Positions 33,872 through 42,857 of a DNA stretch of 64,000 nucleotides are shown piece after piece. A model generated the notes under the pieces. It was not told where the DNA came from. It ran no database searches and saw only the letters and a list, made by a program, of their open reading frames with translations. The stretch's first letter is position 1; every line of letters begins with the position of its first letter. A program made the translations under genes and the position numbers. The stretch is from Rhodobacter sp. GTDB lineage: Bacteria > Pseudomonadota > Alphaproteobacteria > Rhodobacterales > Rhodobacteraceae. The stretch lies in NCBI GenBank assembly GCA_027484145.1, contig JAIXUH010000005.1, forward strand, positions 62,001 to 126,000, given 5' to 3'.

Positions 33872-34132
33872 CTATTGGGCATACCCTTTGCGCTGTTTGG
33901 CTTGGGCAAGTTTCAGTAGGGCAGTGAGGGCGAGGTCTTCGTCAGGATGTGTTTCGACCAGCATCCGGCCCCGCGATCCGATCCGCCCCCATTCCCGCAC
34001 AAGGCTTGCTTGACCAAAGAGGTCACGGTGGATCGACATCCGGTAGTAGCGGCGCATGTTGCAAGCGTGGTCAATCCGCTGCAAATGCAGATCGGTCGGA
34101 GAGACGTCACGTTGCGAACCCGTATCGAACAT
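33872..34132 (-). CDS. Small WGR-domain protein
   Basis: 86 residues consisting almost entirely of a WGR domain: RRYYRMSIHRDLFGQASLVR, then EWGRIGSRGRMLVETHPDED and a C-terminal helix ALTALLKLAQAKQRKGY. WGR domains occur in DNA-damage proteins such as PARPs; bacterial stand-alone copies have no known function but probably bind nucleic acid. The start is uncertain because no strong ribosome site precedes it. The gene stands alone in a 655-bp gap. The rest of that gap (33644-33871 and 34133-34268) shows nothing recognisable. Confidence 0.75.
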   Translation of the reverse strand: MFDTGSQRDVSPTDLHLQRIDHACNMRRYYRMSIHRDLFGQASLVREWGRIGSRGRMLVETHPDEDLALTALLKLAQAKQRKGYAQ

Positions 34133-34268
34133 GTGGTGATCCTGCCAGACACGTATACCATATCAGGTATAACCCGCGGCTTCCATCTTTCTCTTGTGTT
34201 GAAAGCCTTCTTGGGCATTTGGCGCAAATCGGGGCTAATCCTGCAATCGCAATGCGCCTGAGCGTGGA

Positions 34269-35306
34269 TCAATCGTCGTAGCCTGTCATCTCCAGATATC
34301 CCACACCGTCATGACTGCCCGAGATGGTGACCGGCCCCTCCCAATAGGGCACCGAGGTTGCCATCCATGCATCCGGGTTCAATGCCTTGATCTCGACATC
34401 CACATCCTTTTCCGGCAAACGGACCCGCCATTCCACCGGTACCATGCGTCCTGCAACGCTGTGGTGCGACAGCGGCTTGGCTGTGAAGGCACCATCGGGC
34501 AGGGCGGTGGTGGTGCCCTCTGCTGTGATCCATGTCGCCGATGTGTAATCACTGCTACCCCGAAGCACGAACCCCATCAACTTGTCGCCACTGTTGAAGG
34601 ACAGGGAAAACCAGTCCCAACCGGTCTGATCCTGTGCCAAAGGTTGCGACGACCATTCCCGGTCAAGCCATGCTGTGCCGGTTACGGCTATGTCACCTTC
34701 GGGCAGGGTCAGCGTGCCGGACAGTTGGTAAAACGGCTGGGAGTAGTAGTGGCTTGCCTGTCCGGCGGATGATTTGACGGAATAGCCGTTTTGCCCGTGC
34801 AGCACCAAGGGCCCCATTGCGGTCAGGCCGACATCATAGGCGAAATCAGGCCCCGATGCGGTCAGGCGGAGGGTATCCAGATCCGGCCCTTCCATCCGCC
34901 AATCGTCGATCCATGCGGCAAATGGTGCGGCGGTGACGCCGGCCTGCCCGATCCCGCCCCGTGCCAGCCGTTCGGTCACGTAATGCGCATCGGGCGTGGT
35001 CACTGCCGCGTGTCCCATCCACAGTTGCGGCGTATCCCAGCCCTGCCCGTCGCGCGGGGCAAGGGCAGAGCGGAACAGGGTCCACTGCAGGCCGTATGGC
35101 GTGCCATCCGGCCCTGTCAGATTGGCGGTCAGATACCACCACTCGATCCGGTAATCTGGGTGGGGGCCGTGATCGGCGGGAAACTGCAACCGCGTGTCGG
35201 GCCGGGGTTGGGCAAACCCCTCTGCATCGGTGCCGAGGCCCGCAAAGCCCTGCGCCATGGCCTGAAACGGCAACCACAGAAGAATGGCGATCAGCTTAAC
35301 GTTCAT
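34269..35306 (-). CDS. AttH-like secreted lipocalin/CrtC-fold protein
   Basis: 345-residue protein with Sec signal (MNVKLIAILLWLPFQAMAQ). The mature part has two lipocalin-like beta barrels of the AttH/carotenoid 1,2-hydratase family: HPDYRIEWWYLTANL near the start, TAWLDREWSSQPL and WDWFSLSFNSGDKLMGFVLR in the middle. Start at 35306 overlaps the permease stop by 11 bases. The order ATPase-permease-AttH is a widespread cluster, first named in Agrobacterium (attEFGH). A role in exporting or modifying lipophilic compounds is assumed, not shown. Confidence 0.85.
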   Translation of the reverse strand: MNVKLIAILLWLPFQAMAQGFAGLGTDAEGFAQPRPDTRLQFPADHGPHPDYRIEWWYLTANLTGPDGTPYGLQWTLFRSALAPRDGQGWDTPQLWMGHAAVTTPDAHYVTERLARGGIGQAGVTAAPFAAWIDDWRMEGPDLDTLRLTASGPDFAYDVGLTAMGPLVLHGQNGYSVKSSAGQASHYYSQPFYQLSGTLTLPEGDIAVTGTAWLDREWSSQPLAQDQTGWDWFSLSFNSGDKLMGFVLRGSSDYTSATWITAEGTTTALPDGAFTAKPLSHHSVAGRMVPVEWRVRLPEKDVDVEIKALNPDAWMATSVPYWEGPVTISGSHDGVGYLEMTGYDD

Positions 35307-37683
35307 TCCGAAACACCCCCAGCAATTGCGTGGGCGGCATGCGCGAAAGCCGCCACGCAGGCCACAGCGCAGCCAAAGTGGCGGCAAGCAAGGCAAGCGC
35401 ACCCAGACGCAGATAATCCATTGGAAACAGATACATCGGCAATCGCCAGCCAAAGGCCTCGACATTCACCACGGCCAAAAGCGCCCAAGCCAGTGCCAGA
35501 CCCAGCGGTAAGGCCAGTGCCCCGGTGAGCGCAGCCAGAACCACGGCGCGCAAAAGGTCCAGCGCCGCCAGCCTGCGCCGGGGCAACCCCAGCGCCCAGA
35601 CCGGGGCCAGTTGCGGCAGGCGCATGACGGCCAAAGTCAGCAAACTCATCAGCATGGCAAAGCCCGCCACCGCAAGGGTCAGGATGTTCAGCGCTGTTGT
35701 CACCGTGAATGTGCGTTCAAACACCGACAGCGACATGGCCTTGATCACGGCCTGATCCACCATCGCACTGTCGGCCACCCCTGCCTGATCGCGCAAGGCG
35801 GCGCGAAAGGCATCAACTTTTGACGGGTCCAGACGCAGGCCGAAGCGAAGGGCCGTGACATCGGGGAACTGCCGGGTGAACACCGCGTCGTTCAGGATGA
35901 CCTGCCCCACGGGATTGCCATAGTCGCCGTAAATGCCCACGATCGGCAACTCCAGCCCCGGCGCGATGGGAACCATCGTCCCCAGATCGAGATCGGCGCG
36001 GCGGTAAAGCTGCTCATTGACCAGCACGCCCTCGCCTCGTGCCAGCACGCTCCACGCATCTGGCACTGCGCGCAAGAGTTGCCAGTTGTCGCGATAGGTG
36101 GCGTGATCGCGCGCGCCATAGATCTCGGCCGGTTGGCCCGCCACCTTCGCGTCAACCGCAAGGATCGGCAAAACCACCACCCCCTGCGCCATGGCAACGG
36201 CAGCAATCCGCTCGGCCTGCGCGGCATCGGTTGCGGAAACATAAAGCTCGGACGCCAGACGCTGATCCAGAAACCCGACGAAGGTCAGACGGAAGGACGA
36301 CACCATGGTGGACACGCCGACGTTCGCCGTCATGGCCAAGAGCAATGCCATCAAGGCAAGTGACAAACCCGGCACCTGTTGGCGCGTATCAGCCCAAAAC
36401 CACTGCGCCACGGGCGAACGCGCACGCGCCTGCCCAAACCGCAGCGCCAGTGTCAGCAGGGGCGGCAAGGCCAGCGCCCCGCCCACCAAGAGCGCGCCCA
36501 ACATGATGAACCCTGCACTCAGCCCTTGCCCCCAGATCGCCAGCCCCCCTGCCAGCATCAGCAAGGTCAGTGACAGCATGGAAAGCGCTACCCCCTGCCG
36601 CGCCATGACCCAGGCGCGCGGCTGTGCACTGGCCAAAAGCGGCATCCGCGCCAAGGACCACAGCGCACCCGCCGATGCGACAGCCGTGCCCCCCACTGCA
36701 ATAGCAAGCCCGGAAATCCACCACGCTGGCCTTAGGGTCAGTTGGCCCGAGACATCTGCCCCATACAAACCACGCAAAGTGGCCGCGACATCTGGCAAAA
36801 GCGCCGCCGCCACTACGTAGCCAAGGGCGACCCCCACCAGCCCCGCAATCAGGCCAAGCGTCGCCAGTTCAACAGCCATCAGCCAGATCAACCGCCGCAG
36901 TGGTACGCCCAAGGCGCGCAACGTGCGCACCATCGGTCGGCGCTGTTCGAACGCAAGACCGATGGCACCGTGCACGATGAACAGGCCCACAACAAAAGAC
37001 AGCAGGCCAAAAGCGGTCAGGTTCAGGTGAAAGCTGTCTGTCAGTCGCGCCACTTCGCTGCTGTCCGGCGGAGCCGTTTCGATCAAGCCGGGTGCAATAG
37101 TGTCCAGTGGACGGCGCTTGATCGGCTGTTCGGGCAGCACGATCAGCCGGTCAATCTGCCCCGCGCGGCCCAGCAGGCGCTGTGCAAGGCCGATGTCCAC
37201 GATGGCCGTGTTGGGGGCGACGTCCGGGGTGATGATGACCGTGGCATCCGTTTCGGGCAGAGCTGCCAGTGTATCCGCGCGCGCAAGAATCTGCCCTGTG
37301 CCGGTCACGAATGCCCCAAGATCAGCACCGCCACCCACGGACACCGGGCCAATTCCGCGCGGGGCTGTCAACGGGTCGATCCCCACGATCCGCACGCGAC
37401 CCAGATCTCCTTCAACCACGGGCGACACAAGCCAGCCTGCCCGCCGCAGCCCAACATAGGTTTGCTGGGGGATGGCGGCACCGTCCTGTGCCACGATCTG
37501 TGCATAGGTGCCTTCACCCAGAGTCGCTGCTGCAGCATCATAGCTGGCCCGTGCTTCGGCATTGATGGCCTGCACGCCCGACCAAAGGGCCGTTCCCAAG
37601 GCCAGTCCGGCCAGAAGGGTGATCAGGTGCAGGGGGTTGCGTCGCCAATGACTGAACAGGGCGGAAAAGATGGTGCGGGTCAC
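35296..37683 (-). CDS. FtsX-like ABC permease, 795 residues
   Basis: Large permease of the FtsX/LolC superfamily. After a first span (HLITLLAGLALGTALWSGVQ) comes a periplasmic domain. A three-span FtsX core follows at about 200-330, then a group of central spans, a second periplasmic domain, and a second FtsX core at the end (VFERTFTVTTALNILTLAVA onward). Two FtsX cores in one chain imply it acts as a self-contained pore with the ATPase. GTG start at 37683 overlaps the ATPase stop (GTGA). Likely moves a lipid-like substrate outwards with AttH. Confidence 0.87.
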   Translation of the reverse strand: MTRTIFSALFSHWRRNPLHLITLLAGLALGTALWSGVQAINAEARASYDAAAATLGEGTYAQIVAQDGAAIPQQTYVGLRRAGWLVSPVVEGDLGRVRIVGIDPLTAPRGIGPVSVGGGADLGAFVTGTGQILARADTLAALPETDATVIITPDVAPNTAIVDIGLAQRLLGRAGQIDRLIVLPEQPIKRRPLDTIAPGLIETAPPDSSEVARLTDSFHLNLTAFGLLSFVVGLFIVHGAIGLAFEQRRPMVRTLRALGVPLRRLIWLMAVELATLGLIAGLVGVALGYVVAAALLPDVAATLRGLYGADVSGQLTLRPAWWISGLAIAVGGTAVASAGALWSLARMPLLASAQPRAWVMARQGVALSMLSLTLLMLAGGLAIWGQGLSAGFIMLGALLVGGALALPPLLTLALRFGQARARSPVAQWFWADTRQQVPGLSLALMALLLAMTANVGVSTMVSSFRLTFVGFLDQRLASELYVSATDAAQAERIAAVAMAQGVVVLPILAVDAKVAGQPAEIYGARDHATYRDNWQLLRAVPDAWSVLARGEGVLVNEQLYRRADLDLGTMVPIAPGLELPIVGIYGDYGNPVGQVILNDAVFTRQFPDVTALRFGLRLDPSKVDAFRAALRDQAGVADSAMVDQAVIKAMSLSVFERTFTVTTALNILTLAVAGFAMLMSLLTLAVMRLPQLAPVWALGLPRRRLAALDLLRAVVLAALTGALALPLGLALAWALLAVVNVEAFGWRLPMYLFPMDYLRLGALALLAATLAALWPAWRLSRMPPTQLLGVFRNER

Positions 37684-38330
37684 GTCAACTGTCCGGCGCG
37701 CAGATGCAGGCGGCGGCCAAGGCGAGCGGCAAGGCGTTCGGAATGGGTGACAAGGATCAGGCCTGCCCCGGTTTCCGCCACCAACTCGCACAACAGCGCA
37801 AAGACCGTATCTGCCGTTGCCTCATCCAGATTGCCCGTCGGTTCATCTGCCAGCACCAACCGCGGCTGCGGCGCAAGCGTGCGGGCAATGGCTACGCGTT
37901 GCTGCTGCCCTCCGGACAATTGTTCAGGGTATTTTCCCAGATGGTCGCCCAGACCCAGCCGCGTTGTCAGCCGTTGCACACGGTCTGGGTTATACCGCCC
38001 CGCCAGCCGCGCCTGAAATGCGATGTTGGCGGCAACCGTAAGCGAGGGGATCAGATTGAACTGCTGAAAGATGACGCCGACCGTGCCGCGCCGCAGTGCT
38101 GCCCGCCCCGGATCATCCAAGGGGGTCAGGTCCGTGCCATCAATCGCGACGATGCCGCGATCTGCCGTATCGAGGCCACCGGTCAGATGCAAAAGCGTGC
38201 TTTTGCCCGATCCGGACTCACCCGTCAGTGCCAGCATCTCTCCCGCATGCAAATCCAGCGAGATGCGCTGAAGCACCGGTGCTTCTGCCCCGGGGTAGGT
38301 CTTTGTCACATCGCGCAGGCTCAAGAGCAT
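37680..38330 (-). CDS. LolD/MacB-type ABC ATPase
   Basis: 216-residue ATPase: GESGSGKSTLLHLTGGLD (Walker A), GVIFQQFNLIPSLTVAANI (Q-loop of the LolD/MacB type), LSGGQQQRVAIARTL (signature) and LVLADEPTGNLDEATAD (Walker B). This is the mechanotransmission-type subfamily that works with FtsX-like permeases. Start at 38330 has AAAGGAAA four bases upstream. First gene of a three-gene operon with the large permease and AttH-like protein. Confidence 0.92.
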   Translation of the reverse strand: MLLSLRDVTKTYPGAEAPVLQRISLDLHAGEMLALTGESGSGKSTLLHLTGGLDTADRGIVAIDGTDLTPLDDPGRAALRRGTVGVIFQQFNLIPSLTVAANIAFQARLAGRYNPDRVQRLTTRLGLGDHLGKYPEQLSGGQQQRVAIARTLAPQPRLVLADEPTGNLDEATADTVFALLCELVAETGAGLILVTHSERLAARLGRRLHLRAGQLT

Positions 38331-38444
38331 CCGGTTTCCTTTCCCCATAGGTAAGCCGAAGACTTCCAGCGAACAGGGTATGCCTGCTGCAGAACGCTTT
38401 TCGCACAAGGATCATGGTTAGGCCTGCATTAAACCGGCTGGTGG

Positions 38445-39230
38445 CTAGTAGCCCTTTACCGTTTCGGCACTGGTCTGTCGCACCTCGGCCAATGACCTTG
38501 AAAGAGCGCCCATGAAAAGGCGAACATCGGTCAGAAGCGATGCGAAGTGAAATCCTTTGGTCAGCATATCCCTGATCATGGCCGGGGAACCGGTGTGTAT
38601 TCCCGCAATGCGGCCAGTAGCGCGGGTGCGCGCGACGATATCGAAAATGGCATCAAGGACTTCGGTCGCTGTGGGTTCAAGTGTCGGCTCATATCCCATG
38701 GACAGCCCAAGATCAGATGGGCCAACGTAGATTCCGTCGATGCCTTCGACGGACAGGATGCCGTCAAGGTTCGCCAAGGCCTCGCGGGTTTCGATCATCG
38801 CCAGAACGAGAATGGCTTGATTGGCCGTGCGGGCATAGGTTTGGCCGTAAACCATATTGGCGCGCGTGGGGCCAAACGAGCGCTCGCCAAGGGGCGCGTA
38901 GCGCGCGGACTGCACCAGTCGGCGCGCATCATCGACCGTGTTGATCATTGGGCAGATCACACCGGCGAAGCCTGCGTCGAGGGTTTTCATGACAATGCCG
39001 GGCTCGTTCCACGGCACACGCACCAAGACAGGCGCAGGCAGCCCTTGAAGCACCTGGAGCATGGTCAGGGCGGTCTGATAGTCGATCAGCCCGTGCTGAA
39101 GATCGACAGTTGTCATGTCGAACCCGGCTCGGCCGATGATTTCGGCCGTCACCGGCGAAGGGATGGAACACCAGCCGTTCACGGCCGTGCCGCCCGCAGC
39201 GAAATGCATTTTCAGATCAGTGATCGGCAT
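38445..39230 (-). CDS. HpcH/HpaI-family class II aldolase
   Basis: 261-residue TIM-barrel aldolase of the 2-keto-3-deoxy acid type. GFDMTTVDLQHGLIDY carries the conserved Asp and His, LVRVPWNEPGIVMKTLDAGF the conserved Arg, and LAMIETREALANLDGILSVE the metal-binding Glu. IYVGPSDLGLSMGYEP completes the family pattern. It splits a hydroxy-keto acid to pyruvate and an aldehyde, a typical last step of a catabolic route. It is the last gene of a six-gene operon, 12 bp after the hydrolase gene. Confidence 0.9.
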   Translation of the reverse strand: MPITDLKMHFAAGGTAVNGWCSIPSPVTAEIIGRAGFDMTTVDLQHGLIDYQTALTMLQVLQGLPAPVLVRVPWNEPGIVMKTLDAGFAGVICPMINTVDDARRLVQSARYAPLGERSFGPTRANMVYGQTYARTANQAILVLAMIETREALANLDGILSVEGIDGIYVGPSDLGLSMGYEPTLEPTATEVLDAIFDIVARTRATGRIAGIHTGSPAMIRDMLTKGFHFASLLTDVRLFMGALSRSLAEVRQTSAETVKGY

Positions 39231-39242
39231 GGGCTGGGTCCT

Positions 39243-39926
39243 TCAGGCAAGCCATTCGCGCAAGGCGCGCAGGGTGGTGCCGGGTTGCTCTAGAGGTGGA
39301 AGATGCGCCGCGCCAGAGATGATGTGAAGCCGCGATTGTGGCATAAGTCTATGCATCAACTGGTGGCGGTCGAGCGGGCAAAGTTTGTCGCCGGCCCCCA
39401 TCAGCACCAGCGCGGGGCGGGTGAATGTGGCCAGCGTGCCTTGCTGATCCAGCCTGTCGCGCAGAGCGCGAGACTGGCGGGCAAAAACCCTTGGCCCCAA
39501 GGTCAGCGCCATATCCATACAAAGATCAAGGATCACCGCCTTGTTCGGGCCGGCGTCAAGGTAGTTCGGTTTCATGTCCTCGCGAATCACACCTTCCAGA
39601 TCCCCGGCCAAGGCGCGGGATATCTGCGGGCCGCGTCGCATTTGTGCTTCCGGCGTTTCGGCACGCGGGTTGGTGTCCAACAACGCCAGCCTGTCAACAC
39701 GCTCGGGGGCCTGACGCAGAATCTCCATCGCAAGGATGCCGCCCATCGACAGACCGGCAAGGGCAAAGGTCGGGGGGGCGTCGGCGAGGAATATCGCCGC
39801 AAGTACCATCATCGTTTGTGCGGTGGTCGGCAGGTGGTGAATGATCGGAACCCCCAGATCGCGGTCAATGCCGCCCCACATTCTGGCGTCGCACATCATG
39901 CCGGGGATGAGTACCAGCGGGGTCAC
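39243..39926 (-). CDS. Alpha/beta-hydrolase
   Basis: 227-residue serine hydrolase with GTG start at 39926. LVLIPGMMCDARMW is the oxyanion-hole region, GLSMGGILAM carries the nucleophile serine, LVLMGAGDKLCPL the acid and SGAAHLPPLEQP the catalytic His. Related to carboxylesterases and 3-oxoadipate enol-lactonases, but short. In this operon it could open an ester or lactone. Ribosome site is weak, so translation may depend on the upstream gene 54 bp away. Confidence 0.85.
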   Translation of the reverse strand: MTPLVLIPGMMCDARMWGGIDRDLGVPIIHHLPTTAQTMMVLAAIFLADAPPTFALAGLSMGGILAMEILRQAPERVDRLALLDTNPRAETPEAQMRRGPQISRALAGDLEGVIREDMKPNYLDAGPNKAVILDLCMDMALTLGPRVFARQSRALRDRLDQQGTLATFTRPALVLMGAGDKLCPLDRHQLMHRLMPQSRLHIISGAAHLPPLEQPGTTLRALREWLA

Positions 39927-39980
39927 GGGGTCCGGAGACCTTTCGGGGCATCTGGAACGGTTTTGGAAGACGTCGCACCC

Positions 39981-41102
39981 TTAGCCAACACGTCTAGCGC
40001 CTTCCTTCAGGGCGGCCAGTTTGGCCCAGGCAATCTCGGGGTCGACCGCGCCAAAACCCGCAAAGGTGCCAAAGCCGCAGTCACTGCCGGCAATCACCCT
40101 GTCGGTCCCAAGGATGTTGGTGAACCGTTCTAATCGTTGGGCCACGAGATCGGGGTGTTCGACAAAGTTTGTCGTGGTGTCGACTGCGCCGGGGATCAGG
40201 ATCTTGTCTTCTGGTATGTCGGCGGCGCGATTGCGGAACACGGTCCATTCGTGGCCGTGCCGGGGGTTGGCGGTTTCGAACAGCACATAACGAGCAGGCA
40301 CCGACATCAGCAGGGGAAAGACCTTTGCCATATCGATATCGCAGACATGTGGGCCCTCGTAATTCCCCCAGCAGATGTGCAGACGGATGCGGTCCTGCGG
40401 CAGTCCTTGCAGGGCATGGCGCAGGGCTTCGACATGGACAGCGGCAATTTTCAGAAACTCGGCGTCTGACAGGCTGTTGAAGAGCATGTGCCGTGACAGC
40501 GCAAGGTCAGGGCAATCAAGTTGCAGGTCTAAGCCAGCATCAAGGATGGTGCGGTATTCATCATGCATCGCATCCGCAAGGGCGAAGAGATAATCTTCGC
40601 GCGTCGGATAGTGGGCGTTCTGCAGGAACAAGCTGATGACACCGGGGGAGGCCGCATTCATAAAGCCACGCGTCACCCCATGCGCGGCCATTGCGGCAGT
40701 CAGGTTGACGATATCCTTGCCAAGCTCGCCCTGGCCCTTGCTGGTGACGGGCCCAACACATTGCGGGCGGGCATATTTTGGCGTGCCGCCCTCTTTCGCC
40801 AGCCGGTCAAGGAAGGTCGGAAACAGCTTCAGGTCAGCGGGCGCATTCCTGGGGCTATCGCCGCCAAAGCCGGTATACCGGTCTTTGACATAGGTGGCAT
40901 AGCTGATCTTCGATGCCTCGCCGTCCGAAACGATGTCGATTCCTGCCTCTGCCTGGCGCCGGACATTCTCCATCACCGCTGCGGCCATGCAGGCATCAAA
41001 AGCGACAGGATCATAGGTTTCTCCCCTTTCGCGTGCAAAAAGGAAGTCCACCACCTGTTGCGGGCGGGGCAGAGAGCCGACATGCGTGGCGAGAAGGGCC
41101 AT
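39981..41102 (-). CDS. MetE-like cobalamin-independent methyltransferase (C-terminal-domain type)
   Basis: 373-residue TIM-barrel protein related to the catalytic half of cobalamin-independent methionine synthase, starting THVGSLPRPQQVVDFL. The zinc ligands appear intact: His242 and Cys244 in RLHICWGN, Glu276 in LFETANPRH, and Cys342 in GSDCGFGTF. Short stand-alone proteins of this family sit in many catabolic clusters, where they probably take a methyl group from a substrate rather than make methionine. Start at 41102 has AAGGAC six bases upstream. It lies ten bases after the bicupin gene in the operon. Confidence 0.85.
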   Translation of the reverse strand: MALLATHVGSLPRPQQVVDFLFARERGETYDPVAFDACMAAAVMENVRRQAEAGIDIVSDGEASKISYATYVKDRYTGFGGDSPRNAPADLKLFPTFLDRLAKEGGTPKYARPQCVGPVTSKGQGELGKDIVNLTAAMAAHGVTRGFMNAASPGVISLFLQNAHYPTREDYLFALADAMHDEYRTILDAGLDLQLDCPDLALSRHMLFNSLSDAEFLKIAAVHVEALRHALQGLPQDRIRLHICWGNYEGPHVCDIDMAKVFPLLMSVPARYVLFETANPRHGHEWTVFRNRAADIPEDKILIPGAVDTTTNFVEHPDLVAQRLERFTNILGTDRVIAGSDCGFGTFAGFGAVDPEIAWAKLAALKEGARRVG

Positions 41103-41112
41103 GATATTGTCC

Positions 41113-42081
41113 TTACAGAAGGCGGCCGGTCAAACCGGCCGGATCGTCGGTGGCAACAACGCGGTAAAGGCTGGCTTCGCCGGTCATCGACGGGGCAATT
41201 GCGTGCGCAAACCCCGGCGGAATCGCGGCAGTGTCGCCGGGGTTCAGGACGGTGCTACCGCCGGACCAAGACAGCCGCCAGTGACCGCGCATCGGCATCA
41301 GAACCTCGTGCTTTGTCTGGGTATAGAGCGTGTCGGGGATTGAGTTGCGCGAGAGGAATTCAACATCAAAGCCGGGTCGGTCACGCAGCTTGCCGTTCGC
41401 GCCGATCACCTTGGCGGGCTGGCGGTCGGACAGGGCCATCAGGTCCCAATAACGGGCGACGCAGTTCGGGATCACTTCGGCGGTGGTAGGTTCGGGAAAA
41501 GTGGTCAGTTCTTCTTCTGTCAAAAGCGGCATCGGCGGAACGCCGTCGGGTAGTATCTGGCCCTTTTTGCTGTCGTAAAGCTTGCCATTCTTGCCCAGAA
41601 CCAGACCGTAATTCTTGGCATCGGTAATCACCTGCGGTGCCCAGATCACACCGCCCCCGGCATCATCGCCGCCAAGGATCGCCATGATCATTCCGTAGTC
41701 GGTGCCGACATTTTCAAACGCCCGGAAAATGCCGGTCGGGATGTTGAAGATGTCGCCCTCTTCCGCAATGAACTCACCTGCGGTTCCCCAGCGGCCCCAA
41801 AAAAAGCGCCAACGGCCCTTCAGGACGAAGAAAACTTCGGCCGTGCGGTGCGAATGGAGGGAGTTGCGGCATCCTGGAGGCTGGCCTGCAGCGCCGATGT
41901 TGAAGCCGGGGGTATCACGAATATGCACATGCTGGTCGGGGCTCTCCGACACGCCGCCGCCGATGATGCTAAAGTTTTCCTTCCGGTCGCTGCCCGGCGT
42001 GTGCGCGTCGATGAACGCGGTTTTGCAGGGGCGCAGGTCGCCATAGCGGACGATGCGGGCTTCCATCTGGTCGGGGGTCAT
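41113..42081 (-). CDS. Bicupin protein
   Basis: 322 residues with two cupin barrels. The first has NSLHSHRTAEVFFVLKGRWR (two His and a Glu of the metal site) and FIAEEGDIFNIPTGIFRAFE. The second has TQTKHEVLMPMRGHWRLSWS and LNPGDTAAIPPGFAHAIAPS. Resembles gentisate dioxygenase-like or isomerase-type bicupins; the first barrel looks metal-competent, the second less so. Start at 42081 has AAAGGAAG. It lies 11 bases after the SDR gene. Reaction unknown. Confidence 0.85.
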   Translation of the reverse strand: MTPDQMEARIVRYGDLRPCKTAFIDAHTPGSDRKENFSIIGGGVSESPDQHVHIRDTPGFNIGAAGQPPGCRNSLHSHRTAEVFFVLKGRWRFFWGRWGTAGEFIAEEGDIFNIPTGIFRAFENVGTDYGMIMAILGGDDAGGGVIWAPQVITDAKNYGLVLGKNGKLYDSKKGQILPDGVPPMPLLTEEELTTFPEPTTAEVIPNCVARYWDLMALSDRQPAKVIGANGKLRDRPGFDVEFLSRNSIPDTLYTQTKHEVLMPMRGHWRLSWSGGSTVLNPGDTAAIPPGFAHAIAPSMTGEASLYRVVATDDPAGLTGRLL

Positions 42082-42092
42082 GGATCTTCCTT

Positions 42093-42857
42093 TCAACCGG
42101 CGGTCCAGCCGCCATCGACAAACAGTGAGGTTCCTGTGACCAGCGCTGCCGCGTCTGAGGCAAGAAAGACGACCGCGCCCATGATGTCGGTTGTTTCGCC
42201 CACGCGGCCTAGCTTGATCTTGGACGCGATCCACGCCGCACGTTCGGGGTTGGCAAAGGTGCCGACCGTCATGGGCGTGCGAATGAAGGTGGGGGCGATC
42301 GTGTTGACACGGATGCCATGCGGTCCCCATTCGATTGCCATCGATTTGGTCATCCCTTCGACGGCATGCTTTGTGGCGGAATAAACCGCCCGGTCGATCC
42401 CGCCGACATGGGCCATTTGGCTGGTGATGTTGATCAGGGATCCTGGCTTGCCAGCGGCGAGAAGGCCCTTGGCGACCGACCGGGTCAGGAAATACGCCGC
42501 GCGGAAATTGAGGTTCGCTGCGGTGTCGAAGTCCTCCGGCGTTGTCTCTGTTGCGGGAGAATGGCGGGCCAGCCCGGCAGAATTCACTAGCACATCAAAG
42601 GCTGGTCGCTCGGCGAGGGCCGCCTGCGTGGCGTCAAGATCGGTGACGTCGAGCGGCAGCGTTTCAGCCCGCCATCCCTCGGCACGCATGTCCTTGGCCA
42701 GAATCTCCAGTTCTGCCTCGCGCCGGGCGCATAGGGTAACCTCGGCCCCGTATTCGGCCAAGGCCACCGCGCAGGCCGCCCCGATTCCCGACGAAGCCCC
42801 CGCAACCAGTGCGCGGCGACCATCCAAACGAAACGAGGGGGTTCGCGGCAGGGTCAT
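42093..42857 (-). CDS. SDR-family oxidoreductase
   Basis: 254-residue classical [20 protein letters not shown] cofactor loop, [13 protein letters not shown], catalytic Ser in [11 protein letters not shown], and [11 protein letters not shown] with Tyr-x3-Lys. C-terminal [20 protein letters not shown]. The arginine pair after the second strand (CARREAELE) suggests NADP(H). The ATG overlaps the upstream HisD-like stop (ATGA), so the two dehydrogenases are translated together and probably act in sequence. Confidence 0.92.
   Translation of the reverse strand: MTLPRTPSFRLDGRRALVAGASSGIGAACAVALAEYGAEVTLCARREAELEILAKDMRAEGWRAETLPLDVTDLDATQAALAERPAFDVLVNSAGLARHSPATETTPEDFDTAANLNFRAAYFLTRSVAKGLLAAGKPGSLINITSQMAHVGGIDRAVYSATKHAVEGMTKSMAIEWGPHGIRVNTIAPTFIRTPMTVGTFANPERAAWIASKIKLGRVGETTDIMGAVVFLASDAAALVTGTSLFVDGGWTAG

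Noticed and set aside
35296-38016. Long plus-strand frames opposite the FtsX-like permease
   Set aside because: They are antisense shadows; the minus strand has membrane spans and overlapping start/stop with its neighbours.
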